From: Natronococcus amylolyticus DSM 10524
GTDB taxonomy: Archaea > Halobacteriota > Halobacteria > Halobacteriales > Natrialbaceae
Length of the DNA: 64,000 nucleotides
Assembly: GCF_000337675.1 (NCBI RefSeq)
Contig: NZ_AOIB01000036.1
Span: 17,763 to 81,762, forward strand
Direction: 5' to 3'
The position numbers and the translations under genes were made by a program. A model generated the notes under the pieces. That model was not told the origin of the DNA, did not search any database, and worked only from the letters and a program-made list of their open reading frames with translations. This document shows positions 45,022-54,479 of the stretch, in pieces (positions within the stretch are counted from its first letter, which is position 1; the number at the start of each line of letters is the position of its first letter).

Positions 45022-45750
45022 TCAGGTCGAACCCGGGACGAGACGGTCGTATACGCCGTACACCCGTCGTCGGATTGCCGGGTGTTCGACGAGCCACCAG
45101 CCGACCAGTCCGACGGCGGTCCCGGCGAGCGCGAGGAACGCCCGATCGTTGACCCCGGTGGCGACCGCCGCCGCGAGCGCGATTCCGAGCGCCGCGAGGA
45201 ACGCCCGCAGCGGTCGGTCAAGCGTGAGCCGGCCGACCGTGGCAAGGTAGACGGCGCCGAACACCACAGATGCGACGACATCGACGAGGTAGTGCACACC
45301 TAGTGCGAGCCGGGAGACGGCGACGAGGGCGACGATCGCTCCGGCGATACCGATTCGAACCGACCGCCGGCCGCGCGGGAGCCACAGCGCCAGCGCGCCC
45401 CAGAAGACCGTGGCGGCCATCGTGTGCCCGCTCGGAAAGCCGAACTCGCTGGGCTCGATCACGTGGTACTCCGCGGGTGGACGCGGAAGCGCGAACACCG
45501 ACTCGAGCAGGACGACGAGCGAGAGGCCGCCGAAGATGGTCGCGATGAGAGAGACCGTTCGGTCGGAACACAGCGGCTCCTCCCGTCGGCCGCGCCGAAT
45601 CGACGAGCCGACGTCGACGAGGTAAAACAGCACCAGTGCGGGGGCGACGAACAGGAGGTCCCCGAACAGCGTCGCCGCGACGAACGCCTCGAGGGACCAC
45701 TCCGGAAGGATCGTTCGGAGTGCCTCCATCACGCCGAGGCTACGGCTCAC
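45022..45750 (-). CDS. PAP2-family phosphatase
   Basis: A 242-residue membrane protein with the three-part phosphatase signature: FALPRPPAEYH (K/R-x6-RP-like), FPSGHT, and SRLALGVHYLVDV. Six helices are visible. In glycan loci such enzymes recycle polyprenyl pyrophosphate after sugar transfer. A GTG at 45750 or the ATG at 45729 could start it. Confidence 0.87.
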   Translation of the reverse strand: MSRSLGVMEALRTILPEWSLEAFVAATLFGDLLFVAPALVLFYLVDVGSSIRRGRREEPLCSDRTVSLIATIFGGLSLVVLLESVFALPRPPAEYHVIEPSEFGFPSGHTMAATVFWGALALWLPRGRRSVRIGIAGAIVALVAVSRLALGVHYLVDVVASVVFGAVYLATVGRLTLDRPLRAFLAALGIALAAAVATGVNDRAFLALAGTAVGLVGWWLVEHPAIRRRVYGVYDRLVPGST

Positions 45751-45997
45751 GGCGACCCGCGGACGCCGCGATCGGTCGTCCGCTCACCCCTCGAGTCCGG
45801 GACGCGGAGACCGCCCCGCGTCGATACACAGCCCATCATCGGTTCTCGGCGCGTGCGTTACAGCATACCTGCTAGCTCTAATTCAAAAGGCTATCGAGTC
45901 GTCGGACGCGGGGATCGGAGTCGCATCGAACGCCTCCCACCCCCGAGCGCCGGCCCTCGAACTCGAGTCGGTGTCAGTATCGGTCGCGAGCGAGCGA

Positions 45998-46756
45998 TCA
46001 ACCGCTCCCGTCGCTTCGCAGTGCCCGATCGACGGTTGCGACGGCGTCCTCGAGACGCCCTTCGTTCGGGACCCTGACGACGGTGATCGAGTCGTCGGCC
46101 TCGGCTGCCTCGACGACTTCCGAACAGGCTCGCTCGTGTCGCTCCTGTGCGTCGTCCATCCTTGCGACGCCGTGTCGCTCCGAGAGAGACTTCTCCCGGC
46201 TGCGCTGGCGCCGGAGGCAGACCGCCGTCGGCGCGGTGACGTAGACGAGCGTCTCCGGCGTCGGCACGCGATCGAAGTACGCCTCGAGAGAGAACCGGTC
46301 TCCACCCCGCCAGAGAGTCGAGACGGCCCCCATCGCAAACCCCTCGTCCATACAGAACCGTTCGTCCGACCGGACCGTCTCGACCCCAAGCTGGTAGCGC
46401 TCTGCGATGTTCCTGAGCAGCGACGCAGCCTGGTCGGGTTCTTGAGAGACCGCTTGTCGGGCGCCGACCATCGCGTCCGGAAACGACGGCTGCTCGAGCA
46501 GGAACGACGAGAACAGCCGTTTCCGAATCGGGTGCTGCAGAACGAGCGTCTCGACGTACGAGCGCGGACGCGACGGCAGCAGTCGGTACGCCAGCCGAGT
46601 AGGGCCGTCGTAGCGATCCTGGATCAGTCGCTCGAGACCGTTCTCGTAGAGTCCACCGTAGTACCGCGGATCGGACGTGAGTCGTCCGTGTACCGCCGAC
46701 TTGCCCGCTCCCGGTGGGCCGAGAAACTCGACGTGTGAGCGGTCGGTCGGCGTCAT
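45998..46756 (-). CDS. P-loop kinase-like NTPase of the glycan locus (type 2)
   Basis: A 252-residue protein with Walker A GPPGAGKS (13-20) and a kinase-like helical lid region with an RRQRSREKSLSERHG basic stretch. It resembles the type 1 protein at 35781-36515 only in the P-loop, overall size and placement. ATG 46756 is chosen since it lies just after the ABC stop (46762-46764). Role unknown; a carbohydrate or nucleotide kinase is possible. Confidence 0.68.
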   Translation of the reverse strand: MTPTDRSHVEFLGPPGAGKSAVHGRLTSDPRYYGGLYENGLERLIQDRYDGPTRLAYRLLPSRPRSYVETLVLQHPIRKRLFSSFLLEQPSFPDAMVGARQAVSQEPDQAASLLRNIAERYQLGVETVRSDERFCMDEGFAMGAVSTLWRGGDRFSLEAYFDRVPTPETLVYVTAPTAVCLRRQRSREKSLSERHGVARMDDAQERHERACSEVVEAAEADDSITVVRVPNEGRLEDAVATVDRALRSDGSG

Positions 46757-46761
46757 TCGAA

Positions 46762-48567
46762 TCACTTGCGCGACTGGATCGCGTACAGGTCGGCGTACTG
46801 CCCGCCCCGGTCGATCAGATCGCCGTGTTGGCCGGCCTCGACAACCTCGCCGTCCGAAACCGTGTAGATGCGATCCGCGTTCTCGACGGTCGAGAGCCGA
46901 TGGGCGATCGCGAGCATCGCGTAGTCCCGATCCATCCCCTCGATCGCCGCCTGAACCTCCTGTTCGAGACTCGAGTCCAGGTCGCTCGTCGCCTCGTCCA
47001 GAATGAGGAGTTCGGTGTCCTCGAGCAGCGCTCGGGCGAGCGAGACGCGCTGTTTCTGGCCGCCCGACAGCCGCGTGCCGTCGTCACCGAGGACGGTGTC
47101 GTACCCGTTCGGGAGATCGTCGAGGAACTCGTCGATCTTCGCGATCGAACACGCCCGCTCGATCTCCGCCTGGGTCACGTCCCGGTTACCGATCGTGAGG
47201 TTGTACCGCAGCGTGTCGTTGAAGATGAACGGGTCCTGGCGGACGATCGAGATCCGCTCGCGCCACTCGTCGACGTCCATCTCGCCGATGGGAACGCCGT
47301 TGGCGCGGATCTCGCCGCGGTCGACCTCGTACAGCCGAGCCAGCAGCGAGACGATCGTCGACTTGCCGGCGCCCGACTGGCCGACGAACGCGACGAACTC
47401 GCCCTTCTCGACCTCGAAGTCGATCCCCTTGAGCACCCGTTCGTCGCCGTCGTAGGAGAACTCGACGTCGTCGAACTCGACGTGGTTGACTGTGTCGGGC
47501 ACCTCGCGAGTCGGCTCGTTGACCTCCTCGCGGTTCTCGAGGCCCTCGATGAACTTCTGGGTCCGGACGAGGTGGGGAAGGTCGTTCTCGACCTTGTAGT
47601 AGTACTCGTTGAGCGCGCTGACCTTGGGGCCGAGTTGCATCATCGCGAAGAGGAACACGCCGAGGGCGCCGATCGACAGGTCGGCGAACGTGAGCGCGAG
47701 GTAGATGAGAACGAACACGGAGACCGCGACGCCGAGGTTGTAGAAGTTGTCGATCGCGGCCTCGTTGCGTCGGAGTTTGATTCGCGCGGTCGTGTACTGG
47801 TCGACGGCGTCGAGGAAGTTCCCGCGCAGCTCCCCGGCGAGCCCGAAGATCCGCACGTCGCGGATCCCCTGCGTGCCGGCCTGGGCGGCCTCCTGTCGGC
47901 GCTCGTTGGCGTCGGCGACCTCGTCACCGAGGTCGTATCCGCCCTCGAGCACGCCTCGAAGCAGGACCGTCAGTCCGCCGAGGATGGCGATCGCGATCAG
48001 CGTCAGCGTCGGCGCCATCACCAGCGCGATCGTCAGGTACGCAAGCGAGAGAAAGAGCTGCTCGAGGACCTTGATTACGCGCCGGATCACCCGTCCCGCG
48101 TAGTAGGTCTGGGTGACGATCGCGTTGAGGATGTCGTCGGAGCCCTCCTCGTCGAAGTATTTGACCTCGGCGTCGAGGGCGTTGTCGAACGCCCGCACCT
48201 GCAGATCACGAATGTAGTAGGTCCGCAGCGCCTCGCGGAACCAGCCGACGAGGAAACTCGCCGTGTACCGCACCGTCATTACGACGGCGACGCCGGCCAC
48301 CACGAATCCGAGGGTAAACGGGACGCCGAGGGCGTCGTAGGCGACGACGAACGCTTCCATCAGCCCGTCGGCCTCGGCGACGGGATCGTCGGCTTGGACG
48401 ATCTCGATGATCGGGAGGATGAAGCTCAGTCCGATTCCCTCGAGAACCGCAGCGAGCAGCCCGAGGCCGACGATCAGCGTCGTGAACTTCGGGCTGAACC
48501 GGGCGACGTCTAGCAGTGCGTCGATCTTGTCGCGCCGAGAGATATGCTCGGCATCGTCAGTAGACAT
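46762..48567 (-). CDS. ABC transporter, fused membrane and ATPase domains
   Basis: A 601-residue half-transporter with an N-terminal six-helix membrane domain (about 1-340), then an ATPase domain: Walker A GQSGAGKST near residue 400, signature LSGGQKQR near 500, and Walker B LILDEATSDLD. Such MsbA/PglK-like proteins flip lipid-linked sugars or lipids. Together with the Wzx at 39506 the locus has two export routes. It sits between the P-loop gene and a nucleotidyltransferase on the same strand. Confidence 0.92.
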   Translation of the reverse strand: MSTDDAEHISRRDKIDALLDVARFSPKFTTLIVGLGLLAAVLEGIGLSFILPIIEIVQADDPVAEADGLMEAFVVAYDALGVPFTLGFVVAGVAVVMTVRYTASFLVGWFREALRTYYIRDLQVRAFDNALDAEVKYFDEEGSDDILNAIVTQTYYAGRVIRRVIKVLEQLFLSLAYLTIALVMAPTLTLIAIAILGGLTVLLRGVLEGGYDLGDEVADANERRQEAAQAGTQGIRDVRIFGLAGELRGNFLDAVDQYTTARIKLRRNEAAIDNFYNLGVAVSVFVLIYLALTFADLSIGALGVFLFAMMQLGPKVSALNEYYYKVENDLPHLVRTQKFIEGLENREEVNEPTREVPDTVNHVEFDDVEFSYDGDERVLKGIDFEVEKGEFVAFVGQSGAGKSTIVSLLARLYEVDRGEIRANGVPIGEMDVDEWRERISIVRQDPFIFNDTLRYNLTIGNRDVTQAEIERACSIAKIDEFLDDLPNGYDTVLGDDGTRLSGGQKQRVSLARALLEDTELLILDEATSDLDSSLEQEVQAAIEGMDRDYAMLAIAHRLSTVENADRIYTVSDGEVVEAGQHGDLIDRGGQYADLYAIQSRK

Positions 48568-48640
48568 CTCGGAGGTAGTAACGCATCGCCGTCGGAATCG
48601 TATAGTCCCGTCGGAACCTGCCGCGGTCAGTCCCGGGCGG

Positions 48641-49378
48641 TCAGTCGGAGCTGGCTTCGGCCGGTACTTTCTCCTCGAGGCGCCGTTCGGCCTCGTCGCG
48701 GTCCTCGGGGTAGCCGACGTCGATGCGCCAGCCGTCCAGTCCGATCGCGTCGATAGTGCGTCCCGACTGGATGAGCAGGTCGACAGCGTCGCTGATCTCG
48801 TACTCGTCGCGGTCGGAGGGCTGGACCAGGTGACAGGCGTGGAAGATCGCCGGCGTGAACGTGTAGAACCCGGTCATCACGAGATTGGATGGTGGGTCGT
48901 CGGGCTTCTCGACGACGTCGGTGATCTCGCCGTAGGCGTTCGTATCGCAGACGCCGTAACGCGAGGCTTCGTCCCACGGGACTTCCTCGACGAGGAACGC
49001 GGCGTCGGCGCGTTCCTCCTGCTGGCGGCGAACGACGTCCTCGAGGTTCGCCTCGAAGACGTTGTCGCCCAGGATCAGCATGAAGTCGTCGTCGATGTGT
49101 TCCTCGACGCACAGCAGCGCGTGGGCGAGGCCGTTCTGTTCGCGCTGGTGGGCGTACGTGATCGGCACGCCGCGATACTCGTCGCCGTAGTGGTCGATGA
49201 TCTTCTCCTTGAGGTAGCCGACGACGATGACGAACTCGCTCGCGCCCAGCTCGACGAGGCGGTCGAGACAGTGGGTGATGATCGGCTTCTCGTCGACCTC
49301 GACGAGTCCCTTCGGCTTGTCTTCGGTCAGCGGCCGGAGTCGCGTTCCCTCTCCGGCGGCGAGTACGACGGCTTGCAT
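48641..49378 (-). CDS. Sugar-phosphate nucleotidyltransferase (glucose-1-phosphate type)
   Basis: A 245-residue protein starting MQAVVLAAGEGTRLRPLTEDKPKGLVEVD, the classical NTP-transferase signature, with a second acidic metal site in LILGDNVFE. It makes an NDP-sugar from a sugar 1-phosphate and NTP. A GTG two codons upstream is in frame. A close paralogue lies at 60181-60885. It supplies activated sugar to the nearby glycosyltransferases. Confidence 0.9.
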   Translation of the reverse strand: MQAVVLAAGEGTRLRPLTEDKPKGLVEVDEKPIITHCLDRLVELGASEFVIVVGYLKEKIIDHYGDEYRGVPITYAHQREQNGLAHALLCVEEHIDDDFMLILGDNVFEANLEDVVRRQQEERADAAFLVEEVPWDEASRYGVCDTNAYGEITDVVEKPDDPPSNLVMTGFYTFTPAIFHACHLVQPSDRDEYEISDAVDLLIQSGRTIDAIGLDGWRIDVGYPEDRDEAERRLEEKVPAEASSD

Positions 49379-49586
49379 TGACACTAACTGGTGAGTCTCT
49401 CCTTACAATAACGTTCTGGTACGGACCGGTATTTATTTTGTATAGTTCGGCCGCAAGACGAGCACTGCGTGGGCTCAGAACGGCTTCGATCCACTGTCGG
49501 GTCAGATCCGATCTGGCCTCGAAGTCGCGAGGTCGTCCGTGCGAATAGGAGCAAATATTTGTTCCCGACTTCGAATCTGTAGGACA

Positions 49587-51029
49587 GTGAGTACCGCTGA
49601 GCGAGACTCGGCGACGTCTCCCGCCCGGAGCCCGGAAGCCGATCGACTCCTCGAGGGCGCGGTCTACGGGCTGTTCGCGCTCTACCTGTTTCTGGTTCTC
49701 GTCGCACAAGTGACCGACGCGGTCCCGGCGTGGCAGCTCTCGGTGGCTGCGATCGTCCTCGGCGCGGTTCTGGGAACTCGGCTCGCCGTCGTTAGCTACG
49801 ATCGTCGGACACACCGGTGGGCGGCGATCCTCTCCGTGTTCGGAATCACGGGCGCCCTCGCCGGCCTGCTCTACCAGACCAGTTCGCCAGGGTTCGGAGT
49901 GGGCTCGAGCCGAGTGCTCGCGATCGGTCTTGCGGTCGTCGTTCTCCTCTCGTTCGTTCTCGTCGTCACCGACGCCAGACGGTACACGGCGGGCCAGTGG
50001 GCCGTCGTCGGCTGCTTTGCGGTGATCGTCGGCGTCTACCTCGCACACACGCTCGCGTTCGTTCCCTCGAGTACGCAGTCGCGGTGGCCGGTGTGGGCGG
50101 CGGTCGTGATGGGGGTGAGCCTCTTCGTGGTTCCTCAGCTCGTTCCCGGGCGGGTGTTCCTTCGCGTCCTCTCGGTGTTCGCCGCGACCGTCGTCGCGCT
50201 CGGACTGGCAACGTACGTCGTCGGCGACTACACGCTGTGGCTCTTCGAGGTCGGCCGGTACACCGCGTCTTCGCCCAGCGTTCCCGGGTTCGATCCGGAT
50301 ATCCTGACGCTGCAGTCGGTCTTCCCGAACCCGAACGGGCTGGGCCTGCTGTCGTTCGCCGGCTTCGTCGCCGCGAGCGTCGAACTCCACCGTTCGCTCG
50401 ACGAACGGCGACCGATCGGCACGCCCGTCGCCGCGGTGCTCGCGGTCACCTGTGGGATCGGCCTCTTCCTCTCGAACGCTCGAGCGGCGATGCTCGCCGC
50501 GGCGGTTGCGACGGCGATCTACGCCGCCTACGCCGTCGGCGAGCGTAAGCTCGTTCCGGTCGCGGTCGCGGCGACTACCCTCGGCGTGTTCGGAGTCATC
50601 GCCGCGATGGCGCTCGAAGTCGTCGGCATCTCCGCGACGGGTCGGTTCGAACTCTGGGCCGCGAGCCTGAGCGCGATCAACGACGGTCCCCTCCTGTTCG
50701 GTCACGGTAGCGGGCCGGCCAGCACCGTCATCGAGCCCTATCTCCCGGGCGAGGGGGCACCGACGCCACACAACTCGTATCTCTCGGTACTCATCCAGAC
50801 CGGGCTCGTCGGCGGGCTCGCCTACGTCGGGCTCGTCGCCGGCAGCATCGTCGCGCGCACGGTCGCCTACCGCGAGGTCGACGTCGCGATGCTCGCGCTC
50901 GCCGTCGGCTGGGCGATCCACCAGTTCTTCGAGTCCTACACGATGTTCGACTGGTCCGTCGGCGCGGTGCTCGCGACCGCCGCGATCGGCTACCTCGTCT
51001 TCGGACACCGAGCGGAGCCGCGCCAGTAG
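49587..51029 (+). CDS. O-antigen ligase/polymerase-like membrane protein 3
   Basis: A 480-residue membrane protein, VSTAERDSATSPARSPEADR onward, clearly paralogous to ligase 2 in length, helix layout and loop (GHGSGPASTVIEPYLPG...TPHNSYLSVLIQTG). GTG is chosen as start by match to the paralogue. Together the two copies bracket the PAP2, P-loop, ABC and nucleotidyltransferase genes. Confidence 0.82.
   Translation: MSTAERDSATSPARSPEADRLLEGAVYGLFALYLFLVLVAQVTDAVPAWQLSVAAIVLGAVLGTRLAVVSYDRRTHRWAAILSVFGITGALAGLLYQTSSPGFGVGSSRVLAIGLAVVVLLSFVLVVTDARRYTAGQWAVVGCFAVIVGVYLAHTLAFVPSSTQSRWPVWAAVVMGVSLFVVPQLVPGRVFLRVLSVFAATVVALGLATYVVGDYTLWLFEVGRYTASSPSVPGFDPDILTLQSVFPNPNGLGLLSFAGFVAASVELHRSLDERRPIGTPVAAVLAVTCGIGLFLSNARAAMLAAAVATAIYAAYAVGERKLVPVAVAATTLGVFGVIAAMALEVVGISATGRFELWAASLSAINDGPLLFGHGSGPASTVIEPYLPGEGAPTPHNSYLSVLIQTGLVGGLAYVGLVAGSIVARTVAYREVDVAMLALAVGWAIHQFFESYTMFDWSVGAVLATAAIGYLVFGHRAEPRQ
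49957..50004 (+). repeat. 48-base direct repeat, copy B
   Basis: Identical to 43903-43950, same strand. The bases flanking the 48-base run differ between copies. Confidence 0.85.
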
Positions 51030-51082
51030 CGGCGGGTCGATTCGCGAGGACCGGTGAGAAAAGCGTCCCGTCCTCGAGTTCG

Positions 51083-52324
51083 CTACCGCGCTTTCGAGGG
51101 GGCCGATACCGATCGAAGGGAGCTGATTCGTCGACTCCCGACGGCGTAGGCCATCACGCCGACGATCGCAAACAGGAACCGGTTGTCGTTCAGGTCACCG
51201 GTCACCATGGCGTTCACGAGCATGTAAGCGAAGAGGACTCCGAGAACGACGTGGGTCGTCTCCTCGTACTCGAGCCAGTCCCGGGCGGCGTTCAACAGCG
51301 CGTAGCCGAACAGCGCACCGAGGAGGACGAGCCCGACGATGCCGAGTTCGAACAGCACCTCCAGGACGATGTTGTGCGGGTAGTAGCGGGTGTCGTAGCC
51401 CGGATCGATCAGCACCGGCCAGGCACCCAATCCTTCGCCGAAGAGGAGCATGGCCGGGTTCAGGGCGTCGAACGTGTTCGTCCAGTAGCCAAAGCGAAGA
51501 CCGAGCGAGCGCCCCGGGCCGTCGGCCAGCGTGAGCAGTCGCTGGATGCCCCGCAGTTGCCGAGCGACGGTGGCGAACCCGATCAGCGAGACGAGTCCCA
51601 CAGCGCCGTACCCCGCCAGCGCGATCCGGCCGTTCGGCAGCGTTCCGAGAACGATTCCCGCGAGAACGAGCAGTCCGATCGAACCGGCGACGGCGACCGT
51701 CGGCCCGCGAGCCCCGCTCACGAGCAGGGCGTAACTCATCGTGACGGCGCCGAAAAGCGCCGCGATCGTGAGCGTTCGATCCTCCCTCGAGAGGACGAGG
51801 TAGCCGACCGCGAGCAACAGTCCCAACCCGATCGCCCGACCGGTTATGAGGTAGTTCGTCCCGAACGGAGAGAGCTCGCCGCCGCCAGCCCGCTGGTATC
51901 GGTACAACATCTCGAGGGCGGTGACGAACCCGACCCCCGCCGTGGCGAACCCGGCGTACCGGAGCCGGCGAGACGACGTCGCGACGACGACCGCGCCGGC
52001 ACCGAGCGCCAGCCCGGTGACGCCGACCAGCCGCAACGACTTGAAGAAGTAGTACTCGGTGCTCGGAGTCCAGAGTCCGGAGAGAACGGCGTAGCCGGCG
52101 AAGAGACCGAACAGCGTGGGGATGACGACCGACGGGAGCGTGAGTTCGAGTCGCCCGGTGGCGACCAACAGCGCGGAGAGCCCGACGGTTATCCCGCCGA
52201 GCAACACCGTCAGATCGATCGGCGACCACTCGAGGTACCAGGCGCTTTTGTACACGCCGGAGAAGACGAACGCCACGTAGCAGACGGCGACGGCGGCATC
52301 GAGATCCTCGTCGTGGAGACGCAT
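51083..52324 (-). CDS. O-antigen ligase/polymerase-like membrane protein 4
   Basis: A 413-residue membrane protein with about eleven helices and a loop (GLGAWPVLIDPGYDTRYYPHNIVLEVLFELG) that matches the WaaL/Wzy HN motif. It is more distant from ligases 2 and 3 than they are from each other. It lies 63 bases downstream of the GT2 gene on the same strand and may be its operon partner. Confidence 0.8.
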   Translation of the reverse strand: MRLHDEDLDAAVAVCYVAFVFSGVYKSAWYLEWSPIDLTVLLGGITVGLSALLVATGRLELTLPSVVIPTLFGLFAGYAVLSGLWTPSTEYYFFKSLRLVGVTGLALGAGAVVVATSSRRLRYAGFATAGVGFVTALEMLYRYQRAGGGELSPFGTNYLITGRAIGLGLLLAVGYLVLSREDRTLTIAALFGAVTMSYALLVSGARGPTVAVAGSIGLLVLAGIVLGTLPNGRIALAGYGAVGLVSLIGFATVARQLRGIQRLLTLADGPGRSLGLRFGYWTNTFDALNPAMLLFGEGLGAWPVLIDPGYDTRYYPHNIVLEVLFELGIVGLVLLGALFGYALLNAARDWLEYEETTHVVLGVLFAYMLVNAMVTGDLNDNRFLFAIVGVMAYAVGSRRISSLRSVSAPSKAR

Positions 52325-52386
52325 CTATGGGTAGTATTTGAGTGTCGGTGATGTGTCTTGCCAATTCGAAACCGGTAGGTAGCCCG

Positions 52387-53289
52387 TCATCGGCCGATGA
52401 GACGCTTCACCAGCCGTTTCGCGTCCATCCCGGCGGCGAACGTTCGCGGCGTCACGCAGGTCGCCAGATGGACGTACGGGAACGGGTTCGTCGGGTGGAG
52501 CCTGATCGCTCTGGCGAGCTCCCGTCGCGCTGTCGCCATCTCGCCGCGTTTCGCGTGGGTCAACCCCAGCAGATAGTGATGGTGGGCGTGTCGGCGGTCG
52601 GTCAACACGTCGCCGTGGCGCTCGACGAGCTGGGTCTTCCCCTCGCGTCTCGCCGCGACGTCGAGCGAGATCGAGTCCGCCCGACGGTAGTGTCTCGCCA
52701 GGATCGTGCCCAGTCCGTAGAGGTCGTACTCCCGAGCCAGCCGCAGGTAGAACTCGTAGTCCTGTGAGGAGGCCATCGCCTCGTCGAGGTCGCCGACGGT
52801 GTCGAAGACGGACGCGCGAACCGTCGTCGTGATGAAGCTGCCGGGGACGTTCGCCTCGCCGAGAGCCGACCGCGTCACGCGGCCCTCGTGGGTGGCCTCC
52901 GGACCAAGGTACTCCTCGCCCCGGTAGATGTCGTAGCCGTGGAAGACGCCACCGTAGGTCTCGGGCAACGACTCGAGGGCGGCGACGCAGGTCTCGAGCT
53001 TGCGCGGGTAGTACTCGTCGTCGGAGTCGAGGAATGCGACGTACTTCCCGGAAGCCGCACGGATCCCCTCGTTTCGGGCGACGTTCGCCCCGTTGTTGCC
53101 CTCGAGCCGGAGATACTCGATTCGGTCGTCGTCGTACCCCTCGACGACGGCCGCGGTGTCGTCGGTCGAGCCGTCGTCGACGATCACGTGTTCGAACCCC
53201 CCGTAGCTCTGTGCGAGGACGCTCTCGATCGCTCGCGGAAGCGTCTCCGCCCGGTTGTACGTCGGCGTGATAACTGAAACGGTGGTCAT
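52387..53289 (-). CDS. Glycosyltransferase family 2
   Basis: A 300-residue GT-A enzyme with VITPTYNRAETLPRA, VIVDDGSTDDT, ARNEGIRAASGKYVAFLDSDDEYYP (metal-binding D88-x-D90-D91) and a C-terminal helical region without membrane segments. Its ATG overlaps the upstream gene's stop by four bases (ATGA), so translation is coupled. Confidence 0.9.
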   Translation of the reverse strand: MTTVSVITPTYNRAETLPRAIESVLAQSYGGFEHVIVDDGSTDDTAAVVEGYDDDRIEYLRLEGNNGANVARNEGIRAASGKYVAFLDSDDEYYPRKLETCVAALESLPETYGGVFHGYDIYRGEEYLGPEATHEGRVTRSALGEANVPGSFITTTVRASVFDTVGDLDEAMASSQDYEFYLRLAREYDLYGLGTILARHYRRADSISLDVAARREGKTQLVERHGDVLTDRRHAHHHYLLGLTHAKRGEMATARRELARAIRLHPTNPFPYVHLATCVTPRTFAAGMDAKRLVKRLIGR

Positions 53290-54479
53290 TCGTACTCGTC
53301 GTCGGTTCGTGCAGTTTCGTCGGTCGGTCCTGCGATGCCGTCGGTGCCCGGGGACCCGGTCAGCTGTGCGTACGCAGCGAGCAGTCGGTCCCGCTCGGCC
53401 TCCCAGCTGTACTCGGAGACGACCGCCTCGCGCCCGGCGTCGCTCATCGCCTGCCGGGCATCCGAATCCTCGAGCAGGCGTTCAATCTCCGTCGTCGCCC
53501 GCTCGAGGTCGCGTTCGGGAACGGAGACACAGTAGTCCGAATCCGCGTAGGGCTCGAGCGACGGCACCTCGGTCAGCACGACGGGGAGGCCACAGTAGAG
53601 GTACTCGAAGAACTTCGTCGGGACGTTGCGCTCGAAGCGCGCCTCGTCGACCAGCAGCAGGCCGATGTCGGCCGCCGAGAGATAGGAGAAGATCTCGTCG
53701 TAGTCGACGTAGCCAAACAGCCGAACGTGCTCGGCGATCCCCTCACGTTCCATGTACCGGCGAGCCTCGCGCTCGATCTCCTTGTCCTGAAACGGCCCGA
53801 GTAGCCAGAGCCCGACATCGAGCCCCCGCTCACGAAGGCGGGCGGTAACCTGCAGCATGTTCAACAGCCCCCGTTCCCGGTCGAGTCCGCCGACGTAGGC
53901 CAGCACGTGCTCGTGGGAGCGCTCGAGGTCGATCCGGTCGGTCTCGATCCCCGCGACCTTCGGCAAGTTCCGAATCGTCTCGACGGGCGTACTCGTTCGC
54001 GAGGCGAGGCTCTCCCGGGTGGCGTCGTCGGCCGTGACGACGAGGTCCAGCGGTCGGGTCAGCGCTCCCTGGATCGCCGGAAACACCCGCTGCAGAACGG
54101 GTTTGACGGGATCGGGGATCCACTCGCGGACGCGGATCGCATCCGCGTAGTCCTCGTGAACGTCGTAGACGACCCTCGCGTCCGTAGTCAGCGACAGCAG
54201 GACGCCGATCGGCAACAGTTCCGGATCGTGGACGTGGTAGACGTCGGCGTCCTCGGCTCGAGCCTCGCGGAACAGCGTCGGCAGGTTGCGCCAGCGCTCG
54301 AGTCGGGTGTTGACGTTGCCGACCGAGCGCACGTCGACGCCGTCTCGGACGATCGACTCGTCGTGGTGGACGAGTAGCGTCGTCCGGTAGCCCGCGGCCG
54401 ACAGCGTCTGTAGTTGTTTGTGGAAGATGCGCGGATCGAACGGGTAGTGGACGGACGAGAGGTGGACGACGTGGGTCAT
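53286..54479 (-). CDS. Glycosyltransferase family 4
   Basis: A 397-residue protein starting MTHVVHLSSVHYPFDPRIFHK. It has a donor-site region (YVGGLDRERGLLNML, LLVDEARFERNVPTKFFEYLYCGLP) where the usual E-x7-E is replaced by NVPTKFFEYL, common in bacterial capsule GT4s. Acidic tail at the C-terminus. ATGA overlaps join it to genes on both sides. The start MTHVVHL is chosen because the frame upstream overlaps a different, well-supported gene. Confidence 0.85.
   Translation of the reverse strand: MTHVVHLSSVHYPFDPRIFHKQLQTLSAAGYRTTLLVHHDESIVRDGVDVRSVGNVNTRLERWRNLPTLFREARAEDADVYHVHDPELLPIGVLLSLTTDARVVYDVHEDYADAIRVREWIPDPVKPVLQRVFPAIQGALTRPLDLVVTADDATRESLASRTSTPVETIRNLPKVAGIETDRIDLERSHEHVLAYVGGLDRERGLLNMLQVTARLRERGLDVGLWLLGPFQDKEIEREARRYMEREGIAEHVRLFGYVDYDEIFSYLSAADIGLLLVDEARFERNVPTKFFEYLYCGLPVVLTEVPSLEPYADSDYCVSVPERDLERATTEIERLLEDSDARQAMSDAGREAVVSEYSWEAERDRLLAAYAQLTGSPGTDGIAGPTDETARTDDEYE

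Noticed and set aside
48627..51008. Long minus-strand open frame opposite ligase 3 that runs into the nucleotidyltransferase region
   Set aside because: Arg/Asp-rich, low-complexity translation; both regions have well-supported genes in other frames.
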